A stretch of 35,538 nucleotides of DNA from Planctomycetota bacterium (GTDB lineage Bacteria > Planctomycetota > Phycisphaerae > Sedimentisphaerales > Anaerobacaceae). Under the pieces are notes generated by a model. It was not told where the DNA came from, did no database searches, and was given only the letters and a program-made list of their open reading frames with translations. Below are positions 33,716 through 35,538 of the stretch, piece by piece. The stretch's first letter is position 1; each line of letters starts with the position of its first letter. A program made the position numbers and the translations under genes. The stretch is taken from contig VRUK01000055.1 of NCBI GenBank assembly GCA_019456195.1, positions 1-35,538 on the forward strand, written 5' to 3'.

Positions 33716-34147
33716 ATGAGTGAATATAGAGATTTTCCGAGAGATTTCATTGATCGTTCAAAAGCAAATGTCGAGAATTATAGTGGAGAATATGAAATAA
33801 CCAATTTAATCAATAATTGTCTTGGCTTAGTAATTATTCCCAAGGAAAAATTGGCCGAGAATATCCCAGAATACCAATTTGATGATAACGATAAATGCTA
33901 CGGTATCACGCGGATGAATATTACTCATTCTGACGATGGTTATTCCTTGTCGCAAGTAGTGCGTCATATTAGGAATGGGTTAGCTCACGGTAGGATAGAA
34001 CAAAGAGTGAATGGAGACAAAATTAGTGGTCTCAGAATTCACGATAAATTAAAAGATTCTTCTCCCGAAAATTTTTCGATTGAATTTACTGTTGAAGAAT
34101 TTAAATGTTTTGCTTTTTCGCTGTCAAGTAAATTGATTGAGCAGTGA
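33716..34147 (+). CDS. HEPN-domain protein with RX4H motif (143 aa)
   Basis: A small, all-helical protein beginning MSEYRDFPRDFIDRSKANV. It carries RNGLAH at residues 86-91, the R-x4-H motif of active HEPN ribonucleases, followed by the GRIE strand. It resembles the pEK499_p136-type HEPN family (from memory). HEPN proteins cut RNA in toxin-antitoxin and phage-defence systems; the partner antitoxin would normally be adjacent. The next plus-strand gene, 215 bases on, is another HEPN-like protein rather than an obvious antitoxin. No Shine-Dalgarno sequence is clear. The region is AT-rich and unlike the rest of the window, in keeping with an acquired element. Confidence 0.75.
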   Translation: MSEYRDFPRDFIDRSKANVENYSGEYEITNLINNCLGLVIIPKEKLAENIPEYQFDDNDKCYGITRMNITHSDDGYSLSQVVRHIRNGLAHGRIEQRVNGDKISGLRIHDKLKDSSPENFSIEFTVEEFKCFAFSLSSKLIEQ

Positions 34148-34362
34148 ATTATAACATGTAAGGGAAATAATTATGGATTTTCATTATTTTTTCGGAGTCG
34201 TTTATGAGCAGTAGGTCGTGCAAAGAATAAAAAAAAGCAGGCTGAAGCTGTAAATAAATAAAAGTAAAAGAAGTGAACAAGGTGACACCAATGAGTAACC
34301 GTACCTGTTAAATTCCTAATAAATACATGATAATAGTATTGATAATCTGAAAATAGATATAC

Positions 34363-34959
34363 ATGAAAAAAAATCGCCTTAAACCTGATCAACTTTTACA
34401 AGCAATCAATTTTTCAAATCGTCTTACAGACACGAAATTGTGGCTTAGCATGGCCGATGACTTGATTGCTGCCGCTAATATTCTAGAGGTAGAGGTTGTA
34501 AAATACTGGTCTGAAATATGTGTCGAAAATAACCAGATAGTCAGCACTTCTAATCGTAAATACGTCCAAGGAGCATTCTCCTTATTGATCGCATATGCTT
34601 TGGAAAACTACTTTAAAGCCCTACTAATTCATCAAGAGCGAAAATCTTTGAAGAATAAGCTTCTTTCAAAGCTTCCGAAATATCTTAGCTCACATAACCT
34701 TTATCAATTAGCATTTAAGTCGAGATTTAAAATCGATCTTTCAGAAGAAGAACTTTTATCTCGATTGTCTCGCAGTTCTATCTGGGCTGCCAGATACCCC
34801 ATACCAGTAGGACCAAATGCGCTCACTGCTATGCAAATACTCTCAAATGGAAGGGCTCATCTTGCTGCGTATTACGCACCTAATGACATAAATCGAATTC
34901 ATAGTTTCATTGATCGTCTTCGCAATCATGTTTTAACTGAAATTGAGAACAATATATAA
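34363..34959 (+). CDS. HEPN-like all-helical protein, possibly without active site (198 aa)
   Basis: Helical protein with the core IAYALENYFKALLIHQ at 76-91 and SHNLYQLA at 110-117, a pattern common in HEPN-type proteins of phage-defence and RNA-processing systems. The C-terminal half (WAARYPIPVGPNALTA) has no R-x4-6-H motif, so if it is a HEPN protein it may be inactive or a partner. The ATG has no ribosome site. It follows the first HEPN gene at a distance of 215 bases without a visible terminator, so a shared transcript is possible but not shown. Confidence 0.6.
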   Translation: MKKNRLKPDQLLQAINFSNRLTDTKLWLSMADDLIAAANILEVEVVKYWSEICVENNQIVSTSNRKYVQGAFSLLIAYALENYFKALLIHQERKSLKNKLLSKLPKYLSSHNLYQLAFKSRFKIDLSEEELLSRLSRSSIWAARYPIPVGPNALTAMQILSNGRAHLAAYYAPNDINRIHSFIDRLRNHVLTEIENNI

Positions 34960-35121
34960 CAATAGGAAAAACTTAAAGAGTACAGGAAATACCTATTGCC
35001 TGAAGAGAATTAGAGGTGTACGTTATATTTTTCGATGAGTTTTGGTTGGTAATGACAAATCTAAGAAAATTAAAAGTCAAAATGTAAATAGCACAATTAC
35101 AGAGTAAAAATCAAAAACTGG

Positions 35122-35141
35122 ATTCCTGCTTTCGCAGGAAT
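35122..35141. repeat. Short palindromic dispersed-type repeat
   Basis: ATTCCTGC (35122-35129) and GCAGGAAT (35134-35141) pair perfectly around TTTC, inside the context CTGG...GACAA. It matches the ATTCCYGC-TTTC-GCRGGAAT palindrome often seen as a dispersed intergenic repeat in many bacteria (recollection). It lies in the 252-bp gap before the last gene, which shows no other gene. Confidence 0.6.
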
Positions 35142-35211
35142 GACAAGGGGCCGCATGGGATTGCTCTGAACCAAAGTATTATCAGGTAATCAAAATAAGG
35201 AATTAGAGACC

Positions 35212-35538
35212 ATGGAAGAAAAAGATATAGCTGAAGAGGAAGACGAAGGGACACCGGTTTGTATAAAGTGCTTCAAGCCGGTTGATCCTCTTGCTCACTA
35301 TTGCTCCAATTGCGGCGGAGCAACTGGTCAATTTACGCATTATCTTCCCTTTGTAAACATTCGCTGGCAAGCGAGTGTCTGGGGGCAGGCCTGGCGTCAA
35401 ATATGGTCTCGCGATGTTTCTATTGGAGGCCGATTATTCAGAGCCATAATGATAGTATGGAATGTCCCAATCCTGTTCGGCACAAGGATTGCGGTGTTCT
35501 TTATGGTGGGAGAATTGCCCAATATTATTTTTCACAGA
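35212..35538 (+). CDS. Zinc-ribbon membrane protein (3' partial)
   Basis: The frame runs to the right edge with no stop (109 codons seen). An acidic start (MEEKDIAEEEDEG) leads to a zinc ribbon with CIKC at 17-20 and CSNC at 31-34 (CxxC...CxxC), then VNIRWQASVWGQAWRQIW and a hydrophobic stretch from about residue 77 that suggests membrane segments. AAGG is about eleven bases upstream of the ATG, a weak site. Zinc-ribbon proteins joined to membrane domains are common and of unknown role; the remainder lies outside the window. Base composition returns to that of the main region. Confidence 0.7.
   Translation, partial: MEEKDIAEEEDEGTPVCIKCFKPVDPLAHYCSNCGGATGQFTHYLPFVNIRWQASVWGQAWRQIWSRDVSIGGRLFRAIMIVWNVPILFGTRIAVFFMVGELPNIIFHR

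Noticed and set aside
1..35538. tRNA or rRNA genes and insertion sequences
   Set aside because: No cloverleaf-like stretch, rRNA signature, transposase frame or flanking inverted repeats were recognised by reading.

Overview
This window looks like a piece of a Planctomycetota chromosome, most likely from the anaerobic, polysaccharide-degrading Phycisphaerae (Sedimentisphaerales-like). This is inferred from gene content, because no rRNA or other phylogenetic marker is present. The signs are three FGly-type sulfatases with Tat signals, two stand-alone pseudopilin-like proteins with a C-terminal DGHV/DGRV-type motif, a GEVED plus single-loop dockerin-like C terminus, an ECF sigma factor fused to an exported domain, and exported PQQ-propeller, ThuA and Gfo/Idh/MocA proteins. 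There is no SusC/SusD pair, which argues against Bacteroidota.

Layout. (1) 1-9.7 kb is a cell-surface and regulation region: the tail of a GEVED/dockerin protein with a clear terminator, a secreted rhodanese-GLUG repeat protein with its own good promoter, a pseudopilin, a duplicated beta-helix protein, and a 617-residue ECF sigma factor with a membrane and extracytoplasmic extension. (2) 10.3-16.9 kb holds three sulfatases, a second pseudopilin and a lipoprotein of the endonuclease/exonuclease/phosphatase fold. Two of the sulfatases and the phosphatase-fold gene form a tight minus-strand run. (3) 17.1-19.5 kb is a small regulatory operon: a frameshifted ECF sigma gene, an overlapping one-TM protein that may be its anti-sigma factor, and a membrane-anchored protein with a pseudopilin-like C terminus. 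(4) 19.7-28.6 kb is a plus-strand catabolic run: ThuA-like, PQQ propeller, Gfo/Idh/MocA, uroporphyrinogen decarboxylase/methyltransferase-like, a sialidase-esterase fusion and a GH28-like protein. (5) 28.6-32.9 kb is a convergent minus-strand run: a TIM-barrel-like hydrolase, a Tat-exported amidase-signature enzyme and an exported AGE-type epimerase. (6) 32.9-35.1 kb is visibly more AT-rich and accessory: an 11-bp-period repeat array, a promoter-like sequence followed by a hairpin-rich non-coding stretch, and two HEPN-type genes. (7) The window ends in a zinc-ribbon membrane protein cut by the edge.

Taken together, regions 2, 4 and 5 read as a locus for outside-the-cytoplasm breakdown of a sulfated, probably acylated and uronate- or sialate-containing glycan: sulfatases remove sulfate, the esterase removes acyl groups, the sialidase-like, GH28-like and TIM-barrel enzymes cut glycosidic bonds, and the oxidoreductase/ThuA/epimerase set handles released sugars. 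The substrate cannot be read from the sequence. The most unusual items are the rhodanese-GLUG fusion with two seven-repeat modules, the sialidase-esterase fusion, the URO-D-like protein with an altered metal site, and the 33.1-33.5 kb hairpin region whose stems show a paired base change.
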